A stretch of 64,000 bases of DNA from positions 62,001 through 126,000 of the forward strand of contig JAIXWF010000012.1 in assembly GCA_027482185.1 (NCBI GenBank), written 5' to 3'. The notes below the pieces were generated by a model, which saw nothing but the letters and a program-made list of their open reading frames with translations, ran no database searches and was not told where the DNA came from. Origin of the DNA: Opitutaceae bacterium. Lineage in GTDB: Bacteria > Verrucomicrobiota > Verrucomicrobiia > Opitutales > Opitutaceae. Position numbers and translations under genes: made by a program. Shown in pieces: positions 37,608-47,169 of the stretch (its first letter is position 1; each line of letters opens with the position of its first letter).

Positions 37608-38296
37608 CTCCGGAAATCGCCATCCTCGCCGGCAACGCCGCCATCGTCGCCGTGGTCCACACCGCAATCGGTCCGGACCACTACCTGCCCTTCGTCGTTC
37701 TCGCCAAGGCCCGCCGTTGGTCCCGCGCGCGCACCGTCGCCGTCACTGCCGCCTGCGGCGCCGGCCACGTGCTCAGTTCCATCGTCCTCGGCCTGCTCGG
37801 CTTCGCCTTGGGCGCCGCCCTCAAGCAACTCGAGTGGATCGAATCGATCCGCGGCGAAGTCGCGGCCTGGACCCTGATCGCCTTCGGCCTCGCCTACGCG
37901 GCCTGGGGCCTGCGCCGCGCCCGCCGCACCGGCCCCGACGGCCACACCCACTCCCACGGCGGCTACCTGCACGCCTCCGACCACGTGCACGATCCCAAGA
38001 CCGGCGCGTCCGTCCCGCTCACGCCGGTGATTCTGTTCGTCATCTTCGTGTTCGGCCCCTGCGAACCGCTGATCCCGCTCTTCATCTATCCCGCCGCCAC
38101 CGTCGGCTGGGGCGGCGCCGCCTTGGTCAGCGCGGTCTTCGCGTTGGTCACCATCGGCACGATGCTCGCGGCCGTGCTCGTCTCGCTGCGCGGTCTTGAA
38201 TTCGTCCCGGCCCGCAGCCTCGAGCGCTACAGCCACGCCCTCGCCGGCGCGAGCATCGCCCTCACCGGCGGCGCGATCCAGTTTCTCGGACTTTGA
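37604..38296 (+). CDS. nickel/NicO-like or UreH-type membrane transporter
   Basis: 230 residues, six predicted membrane helices, and a motif HTAIGPDHYLPFV in helix 1 (residues ~19-31) similar to the His/Asp metal motif of nickel permeases and UreH proteins. A cytoplasmic loop near residues 112-128 is histidine-rich (HTHSHGGYLHASDHVHD) and is followed by PVILFVIFVFGPCEPLIPL. Its GTG start overlaps the hyaD stop, so it is translationally coupled to the hydrogenase operon. Best guess: nickel supply for the hydrogenase. Family assignment is moderate; TauE/SafE-like exporters share the fold. Confidence 0.68.
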   Translation: MTPEIAILAGNAAIVAVVHTAIGPDHYLPFVVLAKARRWSRARTVAVTAACGAGHVLSSIVLGLLGFALGAALKQLEWIESIRGEVAAWTLIAFGLAYAAWGLRRARRTGPDGHTHSHGGYLHASDHVHDPKTGASVPLTPVILFVIFVFGPCEPLIPLFIYPAATVGWGGAALVSAVFALVTIGTMLAAVLVSLRGLEFVPARSLERYSHALAGASIALTGGAIQFLGL

Positions 38297-38465
38297 GTGC
38301 AGGGTTGAGCGTTGAGAGCTGAGAGTTGAGAGCGTTGTCCGGCGGACAAACCACTGGTCCAGACCGGAGCTGCCCGGCCGACCATTTTCCGCGCCGTCGC
38401 CGTCCGCGCCCCCAACTGCCCAAGCAATCAACCCAAAACTCCAAACCCCGAACCCCAAACTCAGC
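38293..38465. repeat. heptad arrays between convergent transporter and SUI1 genes
   Basis: Left block 38293-38333 (TTGAGTG, GTTGAGC GTTGAGA GCTGAGA GTTGAGA) begins at the transporter TGA stop. Right block 38427-38465 (AAAACTC CAAACCC CGAACCC CAAACTC) ends 2 bases before the SUI1 stop. Confidence 0.78.
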
Positions 38466-38467
38466 TA

Positions 38468-38866
38468 TCACCCTCCGGCAAAAACCGGCCGGAATCCCGC
38501 CTCGGTCAAAATGCGCGCCACGGTTTCCCGCTGGTCGCCCTGAATTTCGATTACCCCGTCCTTGACCGTGCCGCCGCACCCACAGGCGCCGCGCATCTTT
38601 TTGCACAGCTGTTCCTTCTCCGGCAGGCCGATGCCGACGAAGCCTTCGACCACCGTCACGGTCTTGCCGCCGCGCCCGCCGGTCTCGCGCCGGATGTCGA
38701 CGCGCCCGCGGTTCTTCGCCGGCGCCGGCGCCTTGCCCGCCACCGCGGCCTGGGCCTGCTCCAGCACCGCCTTCGGCGCCACCGGCAAACCGGCACTGCT
38801 CAACGCGCCGAATGGATTTTGCCCCAAAGACTGCCCGCCCTGGGTCGGAATCTTGTCCTTGCTCAT
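38468..38866 (-). CDS. SUI1/YciH-type translation initiation factor-like protein
   Basis: 132 residues. A disordered N-terminus (GGQSLGQNPFGALSSAGLPVAPK) precedes the eIF1/SUI1 fold: GRVDIRRETGGRGGKTVTVVEGFVGIG (residues ~54-80), KKMRGACGCGGTVKDGVIEIQGDQRETVARIL (~88-120). YciH modulates start-site fidelity in bacteria; the biological role remains limited. Its ATG overlaps the stop of the upstream 82-residue gene (ATGA). Confidence 0.9.
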   Translation of the reverse strand: MSKDKIPTQGGQSLGQNPFGALSSAGLPVAPKAVLEQAQAAVAGKAPAPAKNRGRVDIRRETGGRGGKTVTVVEGFVGIGLPEKEQLCKKMRGACGCGGTVKDGVIEIQGDQRETVARILTEAGFRPVFAGG

Positions 38867-39111
38867 GACGCCGTCCGCCCCGCGCGGCCCCCGCAAACCC
38901 CGACCGGAATATCGGAAACCCCGCCCAAAAACAGGTGGGCCTTCGCGTAACTGCGGTTCGCCAGGAAGTGCACCAACTGGGGATGCAAGGTCTCCCGCCC
39001 CGCGGCCAAGTAATCGTCGAGTTTGGCCATATTTCCTGCAATCCCTTGCTTGTCAGCGGCTTTTATTGCTTCGAGCAGGGCCCCCAACGCATCCTTGATC
39101 TGTGTTTCCAT
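38863..39111 (-). CDS. small conserved-looking hypothetical protein (82 aa)
   Basis: 82 residues, soluble. An amphipathic N-terminal half (QIKDALGALLEAIKAADKQGIAGNMAKLDDYLAAG) is followed by HPQLVHFLANRSYAKAHLFLGG and a Gly/Arg-rich end VGVCGGRAGRTAS. I do not recognise a family. Translationally coupled to the SUI1-like gene (ATGA overlap), divergent from sucA. The good start context and coupling make it a real gene. Confidence 0.65.
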   Translation of the reverse strand: METQIKDALGALLEAIKAADKQGIAGNMAKLDDYLAAGRETLHPQLVHFLANRSYAKAHLFLGGVSDIPVGVCGGRAGRTAS

Positions 39112-39120
39112 GGTCGGTCT

Positions 39121-39138
39121 CCGGATTTTCTAATCCGG
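39121..39138. promoter_or_regulatory. palindrome in the sucA upstream region
   Basis: CCGGATT-TTCT-AATCCGG is a perfect 7-bp inverted repeat 9 bases upstream of the 82-residue gene start and ~175 bases upstream of sucA. It could be an operator or RNA hairpin; no regulator is recognised. Confidence 0.3.
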
Positions 39139-39311
39139 CTGTTACCTACGTTAAGCGGCTTTGCAATCCCCGCTTCCGTCGCCGCGACACTTGTATCCGG
39201 GCCCACGCTGTGGTCCATTCACCGCTCCTTTTTACTTCAGCGGCCGGTCGTCGCGCCGAGCAGTCCCTGTTCCGTCGCCCGCCCGATCCGCCTCATTCGC
39301 AAAACTCCTTC

Positions 39312-42131
39312 ATGAACAGCTCTTCCGTTCCCACTCACGCCAACGCCGCCGTGATCGAAGCCGCCTACGAGGCTTGGCTCCAGGACCACAATTCCGTCGA
39401 CCCGACGTGGCGCGCCTTCTTCCAAGGCTTCACCCTCGCCTCCAACGGCGCCTCGCCCGTCGCGGCCCTCGCCGCCGCCTCCGCCGGCCCCGCCCAGGAA
39501 GCCGCCGCCGCCCCGATCATCGACAGCTTCAAGCAGTCCCGCGTCCACCATCTCATCAACCGCTACCGCTCCATCGGCCACCGCGAAGCCCACCTCGATC
39601 CGCTCAGCGATCCGCCGACCCCGCACCCGAGTCTCTCCATCGAGCAATTCGGCCTCACCGCCGACGATCTCGACACCGTTTTCGACATCGGCTCCTACCT
39701 CGGCGGCGGCCAGATGACTCTCCGCGACATCGTCGCCAACCTCCGCCGCACCTACTGCGGTTTCATCGGCGCCGAATTCACGCACATCCAGGATGTCGAG
39801 GTCCGCCGCTGGCTCCAGGAACGCATGGAGCGCACCCGCAACCAGCCCGATTTCTCCAAGGCCGAGAAGATCCGCATCCTCCGCCGCGTCCACAAGGCCG
39901 AGCTCTTCGAGCGTTTCCTCCACACCAAGTACGTCGGCCAGAAGCGCTTCTCCCTCGAGGGCGGCGAGACCATGGTCGCGGCCGTCGACTCCATTATCGA
40001 GCACTGCCCCAGCGTCGGCGTCGAGGAAGTCGTCATGGGCATGGCCCACCGCGGCCGCCTCAATATTCTCACCTCGGTGATGCGGAAGAACTTCAACGTC
40101 CTCTTCGAGCAGTTCTCCGAAAATTACATCCCGGAAACCGTCGGCGGCGACGGCGACGTCAAATACCACCTCGGCTACGAGGCCGTCCTCGACACCGCCT
40201 CCGGCAAAAAGGTCGAGGTCCGCCTCGCCGCCAACCCGTCCCACCTCGAGATCGTCAACCCCGTCGTCGAGGGCAAGGCCCGCGCCCGCCAGCGCGTCCG
40301 CGGCGACACCGCCACCCGCAAGCGCGTTCTCCCGCTTCTGATCCACGGCGACGCCGCGTTCGCCGGCCAGGGCATCGTCGCCGAGACGCTCAACATGTCC
40401 CAGCTCCCCGGCTACACCACCGGCGGCACGCTGCACATCGTCGTCAACAACCAGATCGGCTTCACCACCGAGCCGCGCGACTCCCGCTCCACCGTCTACT
40501 GCACCGACGTCGCCAAGATGATCGAGGCGCCGATTTTCCACGTGAACGGCGACCAGCCCGAGGCCGTCTGCATGGCCGCGCAGCTCGCCCTCGAGTTCCG
40601 CGAGAAATTCGGCCGCGACGTCGTCATCGACATGTATTGCTACCGCAAGCACGGCCACAACGAGACCGACGAACCCGCGTTCACCCAGCCCCTGCTCTAC
40701 AAGAAGATCGCCACCCACCCGCAGGTCAGCGCCGTGCTCAGCCAGCGCCTCATCGCCGAAGGCACGATCACCGCCGCCGAATCCGAGGGTATCAAGGCCG
40801 AGTACACCGCCGCCCTCGAGAAGAACCTCGAGCAGGCCAAGGCCGCCGAAGTCGCCAAGTCCGCCAAGCGCGCCGCCGCCATTGAAACCAAGAAATTCGA
40901 GGGCTCGACCGCCGTCTTCCAGCCGCAGTTCGACTTCAAGCCCGTGCCCACCGGCGTCTCCGCCGAATTGATCGAACGCGCGGCCCGCGGCCTCACGACC
41001 CTGCCGGACACGTTCAAGCCCAACCCGAAGATCAAACGCTTCCTCGACGCCCGCGTCGCCGCCCACCGCGACGGCGGCCCCGTCGACTGGGGCTTCGCCG
41101 AGGCCCTCGCCTTCGGCACCCTCGTCCTCGAAGGCACCCCGGTCCGCCTCAGCGGCCAGGACTGCGAACGCGGCACCTTCAGCCACCGCCATGCCGTGCT
41201 CCACGACATGGAGACCAACGACACCTACGCCCCGCTGAAGCACCTCGACCCGCAGCAGGCCCGGTTCTGCGTCTACAATTCGCTGCTCTCCGAAGCCGCC
41301 GTCCTCGGCTTCGACTACGGCTACTCCCTCGATTACCCGGACATGCTCTGCCTCTGGGAAGCGCAGTTCGGCGACTTCGGCAACGGCGCCCAGGTCGTCA
41401 TCGACCAGTTCATCTCCGCCGGCGAATCGAAGTGGCAGCGCACCAGCGGCATCGTGCTCCTCCTGCCCCACGGCTACGAGGGCCAGGGCCCCGAACACAG
41501 CTCCGCGCGCCTCGAACGTTTCCTCCAGCTCTGCGCCGAGGACAACATCCAGGTCGCCAACATCACCACCCCGGCGAACTTCTTCCACGCCCTTCGCCGC
41601 CAGGTGAAGCGCGACGTCAAGAAACCGCTCGTCGTGATGTCGCCGAAGTCCCTCCTCCGCCACCCGGCCGCCGTCTCCAAAATCGAAGACCTCACCGGCG
41701 GCGCCTTCCAGGAAATCCTCGACGACCCGCTCTTCGTTTCCGGCAATACCCGCGCGCCGTTCCCCGCCGAGACCGCCGCGCCGTCCCGCCTCATCCTCTG
41801 CTCCGGCAAGGTCTACTACGACCTCGCCGACTACCGTGCGAAACAGAAGCTCAACGACGTCGCGCTCGTGCGCCTCGAGCAGCTCTACCCGCTGCACCGC
41901 AAGCGTCTCGCCGAAATCGCCAAGAAGTACGGCAACGCCAAGCTCGTCTGGGCCCAGGAAGAATCAGAAAACAACGGCGCCTGGTCCTGGATCGCCCCGC
42001 AGCTCGAGGACATCTTCGGCCGCAAAGCCGCCTACGCCGGCCGCGATGCCTCCGCTTCGCCCGCCGTCGGCTCGCTGGCCTTGCACAAACTCGAACTCGC
42101 CGCCTTCCTCAAACAGGCGTTCACGATCTGA
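39312..42131 (+). CDS. sucA: 2-oxoglutarate dehydrogenase E1 component
   Basis: Thiamine-diphosphate-dependent decarboxylase of the TCA cycle. 939 residues. N-terminal E1o segment YEAWLQDHNSVDPTWRAFFQGF (residues ~17-38), then HHLINRYRSIGHREAHLDPL, KAELFERFLHTKYVGQKRFSLEGGE (~196-220), the ThDP region GMAHRGRLNIL, HGDAAFAGQGIVAETLNMS, and NNQIGFTT. Transketolase-type C-terminal parts include HSSARLERFLQLCAEDNIQVAN. ATG at 39312 (MNSSSVPTHANAA) is chosen. First gene of sucA-sucB-lpdA, but separated from sucB by a long heptad palindrome. Confidence 0.97.
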   Translation: MNSSSVPTHANAAVIEAAYEAWLQDHNSVDPTWRAFFQGFTLASNGASPVAALAAASAGPAQEAAAAPIIDSFKQSRVHHLINRYRSIGHREAHLDPLSDPPTPHPSLSIEQFGLTADDLDTVFDIGSYLGGGQMTLRDIVANLRRTYCGFIGAEFTHIQDVEVRRWLQERMERTRNQPDFSKAEKIRILRRVHKAELFERFLHTKYVGQKRFSLEGGETMVAAVDSIIEHCPSVGVEEVVMGMAHRGRLNILTSVMRKNFNVLFEQFSENYIPETVGGDGDVKYHLGYEAVLDTASGKKVEVRLAANPSHLEIVNPVVEGKARARQRVRGDTATRKRVLPLLIHGDAAFAGQGIVAETLNMSQLPGYTTGGTLHIVVNNQIGFTTEPRDSRSTVYCTDVAKMIEAPIFHVNGDQPEAVCMAAQLALEFREKFGRDVVIDMYCYRKHGHNETDEPAFTQPLLYKKIATHPQVSAVLSQRLIAEGTITAAESEGIKAEYTAALEKNLEQAKAAEVAKSAKRAAAIETKKFEGSTAVFQPQFDFKPVPTGVSAELIERAARGLTTLPDTFKPNPKIKRFLDARVAAHRDGGPVDWGFAEALAFGTLVLEGTPVRLSGQDCERGTFSHRHAVLHDMETNDTYAPLKHLDPQQARFCVYNSLLSEAAVLGFDYGYSLDYPDMLCLWEAQFGDFGNGAQVVIDQFISAGESKWQRTSGIVLLLPHGYEGQGPEHSSARLERFLQLCAEDNIQVANITTPANFFHALRRQVKRDVKKPLVVMSPKSLLRHPAAVSKIEDLTGGAFQEILDDPLFVSGNTRAPFPAETAAPSRLILCSGKVYYDLADYRAKQKLNDVALVRLEQLYPLHRKRLAEIAKKYGNAKLVWAQEESENNGAWSWIAPQLEDIFGRKAAYAGRDASASPAVGSLALHKLELAAFLKQAFTI

Positions 42132-42138
42132 CGTCGAA

Positions 42139-42222
42139 GTAGCGAGTAGCGGGTAGTGAGTAGCGAGCATCTCGCCTTTCACGCCCCCTCTACTCGCTAC
42201 CCACTACCCGCTACTCGCTACT
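42139..42222. repeat. GTAGCGA heptad palindrome between sucA and sucB
   Basis: Left arm 42139-42168 (AGTAGCG AGTAGCG GGTAGTG AGTAGCG AG) and right arm 42190-42222 (CTACTCG CTACCCA CTACCCG CTACTCG CTACT) match as inverted repeats over ~30 bases with about one mismatch, closing a 21-base loop. It starts 8 bases after the sucA stop and ends 21 bases before the sucB ATG. Confidence 0.9.
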
Positions 42223-42242
42223 CTCTCCACCGTCCCTTCTCC

Positions 42243-43442
<1,200 letters not shown>

Positions 43443-43449
43443 ACCAAGC

Positions 43450-43535
43450 GTAGCGCGTAGCGGGTAGTGAGTAGCGAGCATCTCGCGCACGCGCTTCCGG
43501 AACTACTCGCTACCCGCTACTCACTACTCGCTACT
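43450..43535. repeat. GTAGCGA heptad palindrome between sucB and lpdA
   Basis: Left arm 43450-43478 (GTAGCGC GTAGCGG GTAGTGA GTAGCGA G) and right arm 43503-43535 (CTACTCG CTACCCG CTACTCA CTACTCG CTACT). Starts 7 bases after the sucB stop and ends 3 bases before the lpdA ATG, so it would occlude or define the start region. Confidence 0.9.
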
Positions 43536-43538
43536 TCC

Positions 43539-44927
43539 ATGTCTTCCTTCGACCTCATCGTCATCGGCGCCGGTCCCGGCGGCTACGTCTGCGCCTTCCG
43601 CGCCGCCCAGCTCGGCCTCAAGGTCGCCCTCGTCGAAAAACGCCCCACCCTCGGCGGCACCTGCCTCAACGTCGGCTGCATCCCGAGCAAGGCCCTCCTC
43701 CATTCGAGCGAACACCTCGTCTGGGCGAAACAGCACGCCGCCGAACACGGCATCGGTTTCGGCAGCGTCACCTTCGACCTCCCCGCGTTCCTGAAACGCA
43801 AAGACGACGTCGTCGCCAAACTCGTCGGCGGCGTTTCCGCGCTCGCCAAGGCCCGCAAGGTCACCGTCGTCACCGGCGCCGCCAGTTTCGTTTCCGCCAA
43901 CACGGTCTCCGTCGCACCCGCCGCCGGCGCGCCGACGCAACTCACCGCGAAGAACATCGTCGTCGCCACCGGCTCCGCCCCGGTCGAATTGCCGTTCCTT
44001 AAATTCGACGGCAAATCCGTCGTCTCCAGCGACCACGCCATCGCCTTCGATTCCATTCCCAAGAAGCTCGTCGTGGTCGGCGGCGGCGCCATCGGCCTCG
44101 AGCTCGGCTCCGTCTGGTCCCGCCTCGGCGCCGACGTCACCGTCGTCGAGTTCCTGCCCAAGATCGCCGCGGCCTACGACGACGACATCGTCCGCAACTT
44201 CACCCGCATCCTCCAGAAGCAAGGTCTGAAGATCGAGGTGAACGCCAAGGTCACAGGCTACGCCAACGGCATTCTCACCGCCGAACGCGACGGCCAGAAA
44301 CTCGAATTCCCCGCCGACAAGGTCCTCGTCTCCGTCGGCCGCCGGCCCTACGCCGACGCCCTCGGCCTCGAAAAAGTCGGCGTGAAGCTCGACGACAGGA
44401 AACGCATCCAGGTCGACGGCCACCTCAAGACCAACGTCCCCGGCATCTGGGCCATCGGGGATGTAGTCGCCGGCCCCATGCTCGCGCACAAAGCCGAGGA
44501 AGACGGCGTCGCCGTCGCCGAATGGATCGCCGGCAAGGCCGGCCACATCAATTGGGACCTCATGCCCGCCATCGTCTACACGAGCCCGGAAGTCGCTTCC
44601 GTGGGCCTGGGCGAGGACGCCGCCAAGGCCAAGGGCCTCGCCGTCAACATCGGCAAATTCAATCTCGCCGCCAACGGCCGCGCCATCGCCGCGTCCGCCA
44701 CCGACGGATACGTCAAGATCATCGCCGACGCGAAGACCGACCGCATCCTCGGCGCCCAGATCCTCGGCCACAACGCCGGCGAATTGATCAGCGAGATCGT
44801 CACGCACATGGAATACGGCGGCAGCGCCGAGGACCTCGGCCGCACGATCCACGCCCATCCCACGATGAGCGAAGCCGTGAAAGAAGCCGGCCTCGCCGTG
44901 AGCAAGAGCGCGATCCACGCGCTCTGA
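43539..44927 (+). CDS. lpdA: dihydrolipoyl dehydrogenase (E3)
   Basis: FAD enzyme that reoxidises dihydrolipoamide with NAD. 462 residues. FAD-binding VIGAGPGGYVCAFRAAQLG (residues ~8-26), redox-active disulfide GGTCLNVGCIPSKALL (~38-53), NAD-binding VVGGGAIGLELGSVWSRLGADVTVVE, FAD segment GIWAIGDVV, and the C-terminal His-Glu dyad HAHPTMSEAVKEA. ATG 43539 follows the heptad palindrome directly. It completes the 2-oxoglutarate dehydrogenase set and may also serve pyruvate dehydrogenase. Confidence 0.97.
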   Translation: MSSFDLIVIGAGPGGYVCAFRAAQLGLKVALVEKRPTLGGTCLNVGCIPSKALLHSSEHLVWAKQHAAEHGIGFGSVTFDLPAFLKRKDDVVAKLVGGVSALAKARKVTVVTGAASFVSANTVSVAPAAGAPTQLTAKNIVVATGSAPVELPFLKFDGKSVVSSDHAIAFDSIPKKLVVVGGGAIGLELGSVWSRLGADVTVVEFLPKIAAAYDDDIVRNFTRILQKQGLKIEVNAKVTGYANGILTAERDGQKLEFPADKVLVSVGRRPYADALGLEKVGVKLDDRKRIQVDGHLKTNVPGIWAIGDVVAGPMLAHKAEEDGVAVAEWIAGKAGHINWDLMPAIVYTSPEVASVGLGEDAAKAKGLAVNIGKFNLAANGRAIAASATDGYVKIIADAKTDRILGAQILGHNAGELISEIVTHMEYGGSAEDLGRTIHAHPTMSEAVKEAGLAVSKSAIHAL

Positions 44928-44938
44928 CCGCCGCTCTC

Positions 44939-44956
44939 GGCCCTCCACCGAGGGCC
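44939..44956 (+). terminator. possible terminator-like hairpin after lpdA
   Basis: GGCCCTC-CACC-GAGGGCC perfect 7-bp hairpin 11 bases past the lpdA stop. It lacks a T-run, so termination is uncertain. Confidence 0.35.
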
Positions 44957-45135
44957 CAATTCCCATTGCCGCGGCTCGGAGAGCTTTAAGCATTGAGCCG
45001 AACGGCGTTTGACGCCCCGCGCCGCGTCCGCGACCGTCGCGCACCTGTCAGTTCGTCGCCGCAGTTTGCCGCCGCGCGCGCCGATCTTTCTCCCAACCCC
45101 CGCGGCCTTTCCCGAACACCCGTTCGATTTATCCC

Positions 45136-45582
45136 ATGAGCTCCACCCACATCCCGATGATTCCCTGCAATGTCGCCGGCCCCCTCGGCGTCCTTCACCT
45201 GCCCCGCCTGTGGCTGAAGGTCTCCCTTGAGTCCGTCGGCAAACTCGCCGCCGGCTACCCGGGCATCGGCAAAGGTTTCGACCAGATCGTCGTCGACTCC
45301 CTCGGCCTCAACGCCGATGCCATCCGCGCCTTCGTGAAGGAGAAGCGTCCGACCTACGCCGAATTCGAGACCTGGGTCAAAGCCCAGCCCGGCGTGAAAC
45401 TCGACCGCGCCACGATCTACAAACTCAACTCCATCGTCCTCGGCTACCACCACGGCGACGACATCCGCAAAAACATCCTCGCCGCCGCCGGCTACCCCGA
45501 CAACGGCACCGTCACCGGCGCCGCCGTGGAACTCAACGCCCTCGACGACTGGGCCAGCTTCCACGCCGCCGTCCTCAAGTAA
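45136..45582 (+). CDS. DUF5069 domain-containing protein
   Basis: 148 residues, soluble. Matches the DUF5069 family seen in Verrucomicrobiota and relatives: LPRLWLKVSLESVGKLAAGYPGIGKGFDQIVVDSLGLNADA (residues ~23-63), EFETWVKAQPGVKLDRATIYKLNSIVLGY (~75-103), and ILAAAGYPDNGTVTGAAVELNALDDW. No catalytic motif is visible and the function is unknown. Probably monocistronic; followed by a strong terminator. Confidence 0.85.
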   Translation: MSSTHIPMIPCNVAGPLGVLHLPRLWLKVSLESVGKLAAGYPGIGKGFDQIVVDSLGLNADAIRAFVKEKRPTYAEFETWVKAQPGVKLDRATIYKLNSIVLGYHHGDDIRKNILAAAGYPDNGTVTGAAVELNALDDWASFHAAVLK

Positions 45583-45598
45583 TCGGCCCTCCCTCCCC

Positions 45599-45630
45599 GG
45601 CCTCCCGCTCCCCGCGGGAGGCCTTTTTTT
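45599..45630 (+). terminator. rho-independent terminator after DUF5069 gene
   Basis: GGCCTCCCGC / GCGGGAGGCC 10-bp perfect stem, TCCCC loop, then seven T. 16 bases after the stop. Confidence 0.95.
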
Positions 45631-45652
45631 CGCCCCGAAGAATCAGCACCCC

Positions 45653-45762
45653 CGAACTCCGAACCCCAAACCCCGAACTCCAAACTCCCCTCTCCGCCCC
45701 AGAACCCAAAACCCAAAACCAAGAACCCAAAACCCAGACCCGAGTACCCAGCCCCCAGACCC
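45653..45762. repeat. AACCCCA-type heptad array, 14 units
   Basis: 45653-45687: CGAACTC CGAACCC CAAACCC CGAACTC CAAACTC. 45700-45762: CAGAACC CAAAACC CAAAACC AAGAACC CAAAACC CAGACCC GAGTACC CAGCCCC CAGACCC. Period is exactly 7 within each block. No inverted arm is present at this locus. Confidence 0.9.
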
Positions 45763-45806
45763 GATATCGATCTGGCACGCCTCCCGCTTCCCCCGTCCTA
45801 CCCCGC

Positions 45807-46544
45807 TTGAAACTCCTCGCCGTTTCCGACCTCCATTTCTCCCTCGGTCAATTCGATTGGCTCGTGCAGGAAGCCCCCCGCTACGACGCCGTCATCATCG
45901 CCGGCGATCTCCTCGATATCGCCGGCCACCTCGATCTCGATTCCCAGATCGTTGTCGTCGCGAAATACCTCCGCACTCTCGGCAGCCGGACCCGCCTCCT
46001 CGTCTGCTCCGGCAACCACGACGGCGACGAACGCGACGCCCACCAGGAATACAACGCGCGTTGGCTCCAGCGCATCCGCGCCGAAGGCCTCAGCGTCGAC
46101 GGCACCGGCCTCGATCTCGGCCCGCTGCGGATCTCCGTCTGCCCGTGGTGGGACGGCCCCGCTTCCCGCACCGCCCTGCAGGAATTCCTGCGCCGCGAAC
46201 GCCCGGCCGACGGCCGACCCTGGCTCTGGGTCCACCATGCGCCGCCCGACGGCCTCGGCGTCAGCTGGACCGGTACCAAACACGCCGGCGACGCCTCCCT
46301 CGTCGCGCTGATCGACGAACTCCGGCCCGCGTATGTGTTTTCCGGACACATCCACAATTCCCCCTTCCGCAGCGGCGGCGCCTGGGCCGCGCGCTGCGGT
46401 CCCGCCTGGGCTTTCAACGCCGGCCGCCAACTCGGCGCCCCGCCCGCCTGCATCGTCTTCGACGCCGCCGCCCCTTCCGCCCGCTGGATCTCCCAAGCCG
46501 GCACCGTAGACCTCGACCTCGCCGCGGCTCCGGCCGTCGGCTGA
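45807..46544 (+). CDS. calcineurin-like metallophosphoesterase
   Basis: 245 residues, cytoplasmic. Di-metal motifs in order: AVSDLHFSLG (residues ~5-14, DxH), IIAGDLLDI (~29-37, GD), VCSGNHDGDE (~66-75, GNHD), LWVHHAPPDG (~139-148) and YVFSGHIHNSP (~176-186, GHxH). Substrate unknown (phosphoesters or nucleotides). Start is TTG at 45807, giving MKLLAVSDLH. Converges with the cyclic-nucleotide-binding gene with a 13-base gap. Confidence 0.9.
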   Translation: MKLLAVSDLHFSLGQFDWLVQEAPRYDAVIIAGDLLDIAGHLDLDSQIVVVAKYLRTLGSRTRLLVCSGNHDGDERDAHQEYNARWLQRIRAEGLSVDGTGLDLGPLRISVCPWWDGPASRTALQEFLRRERPADGRPWLWVHHAPPDGLGVSWTGTKHAGDASLVALIDELRPAYVFSGHIHNSPFRSGGAWAARCGPAWAFNAGRQLGAPPACIVFDAAAPSARWISQAGTVDLDLAAAPAVG

Positions 46545-46557
46545 AGCTTCCGGTCCT

Positions 46558-47031
46558 TCAACTTTCAACGTCACCACTCGACCGCCGCGGAATCTTCCGC
46601 GGGTGCTTGTGCATGAGCGAATCGAGCACCTCGTCGATCATGCCGAGATGGTCCGAGCGGTCCTTGAACTGGTTCTTGATGTCGACGAGGTAGCGCCCGA
46701 GAGAATCGACCCGCTGCGCCAGCGTCCGCGCGATGCCCAGCGCGATTTCCGGATGCCGTTGCACGAAGGCCGCCGGCTCCGCCACGTGCCGGAACGTGCA
46801 CGGCGTCAGCGTGCGCACCGTCGCCGTCGGCACCGTATCCAAGAGCCATGACATCTCGCCCAGCACCGCGCCGGCTTCGAACACCTCCGCGATCGGTACG
46901 CCGCGCTTCAGCACCTCGACTTCGCCCGCTTCGAGAAAATAGAGGCCGTCGATCGGCCGGCCTTCGGTGATGACGGTTTGGCCCGCCGCCAACGTGAGCT
47001 GCGGGACCTGGAGTAGCGCGGGGGCAAGCAT
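46558..47031 (-). CDS. cyclic nucleotide-binding domain protein
   Basis: 157 residues. A Crp-like cNMP-binding beta-barrel: QTVITEGRPIDGLYFLEAGEVEVLKRGVPIAEVFEAGAVLGEMSWLLDTVPTATVRTLTPC (residues ~18-78). The phosphate-binding cassette GEMSWLLDTVPTATV lacks the classical arginine (RxA), so cAMP binding may be weak. A helical tail (SLGRYLVDIKNQFKDRSDHLGMIDEVLDSL) replaces a DNA-binding domain, so it is not a Crp-type regulator. The stop codon lies within a heptad-like TTGAAAGTTGAAGG stretch, which encodes the last residues (VES). Confidence 0.85.
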   Translation of the reverse strand: MLAPALLQVPQLTLAAGQTVITEGRPIDGLYFLEAGEVEVLKRGVPIAEVFEAGAVLGEMSWLLDTVPTATVRTLTPCTFRHVAEPAAFVQRHPEIALGIARTLAQRVDSLGRYLVDIKNQFKDRSDHLGMIDEVLDSLMHKHPRKIPRRSSGDVES

Positions 47032-47169
47032 GGCGGGGATCCCCCCGCGTCAGCAGCTTTCGCGCCGGCGGCCGCCCCGGTGCAGCGGCGGTCCGGATTT
47101 GCGCCCGGCTGCACGGCCCGCGTCGCCTCCGGCATTGCCCCGCGCCCGGCCGGCCCGGACGCTGGTCCG

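Noticed and set aside
45653-45762. CRISPR array
   Set aside because: Units are 7 bases with no spacers; this is a simple tandem array and there are no cas genes nearby.
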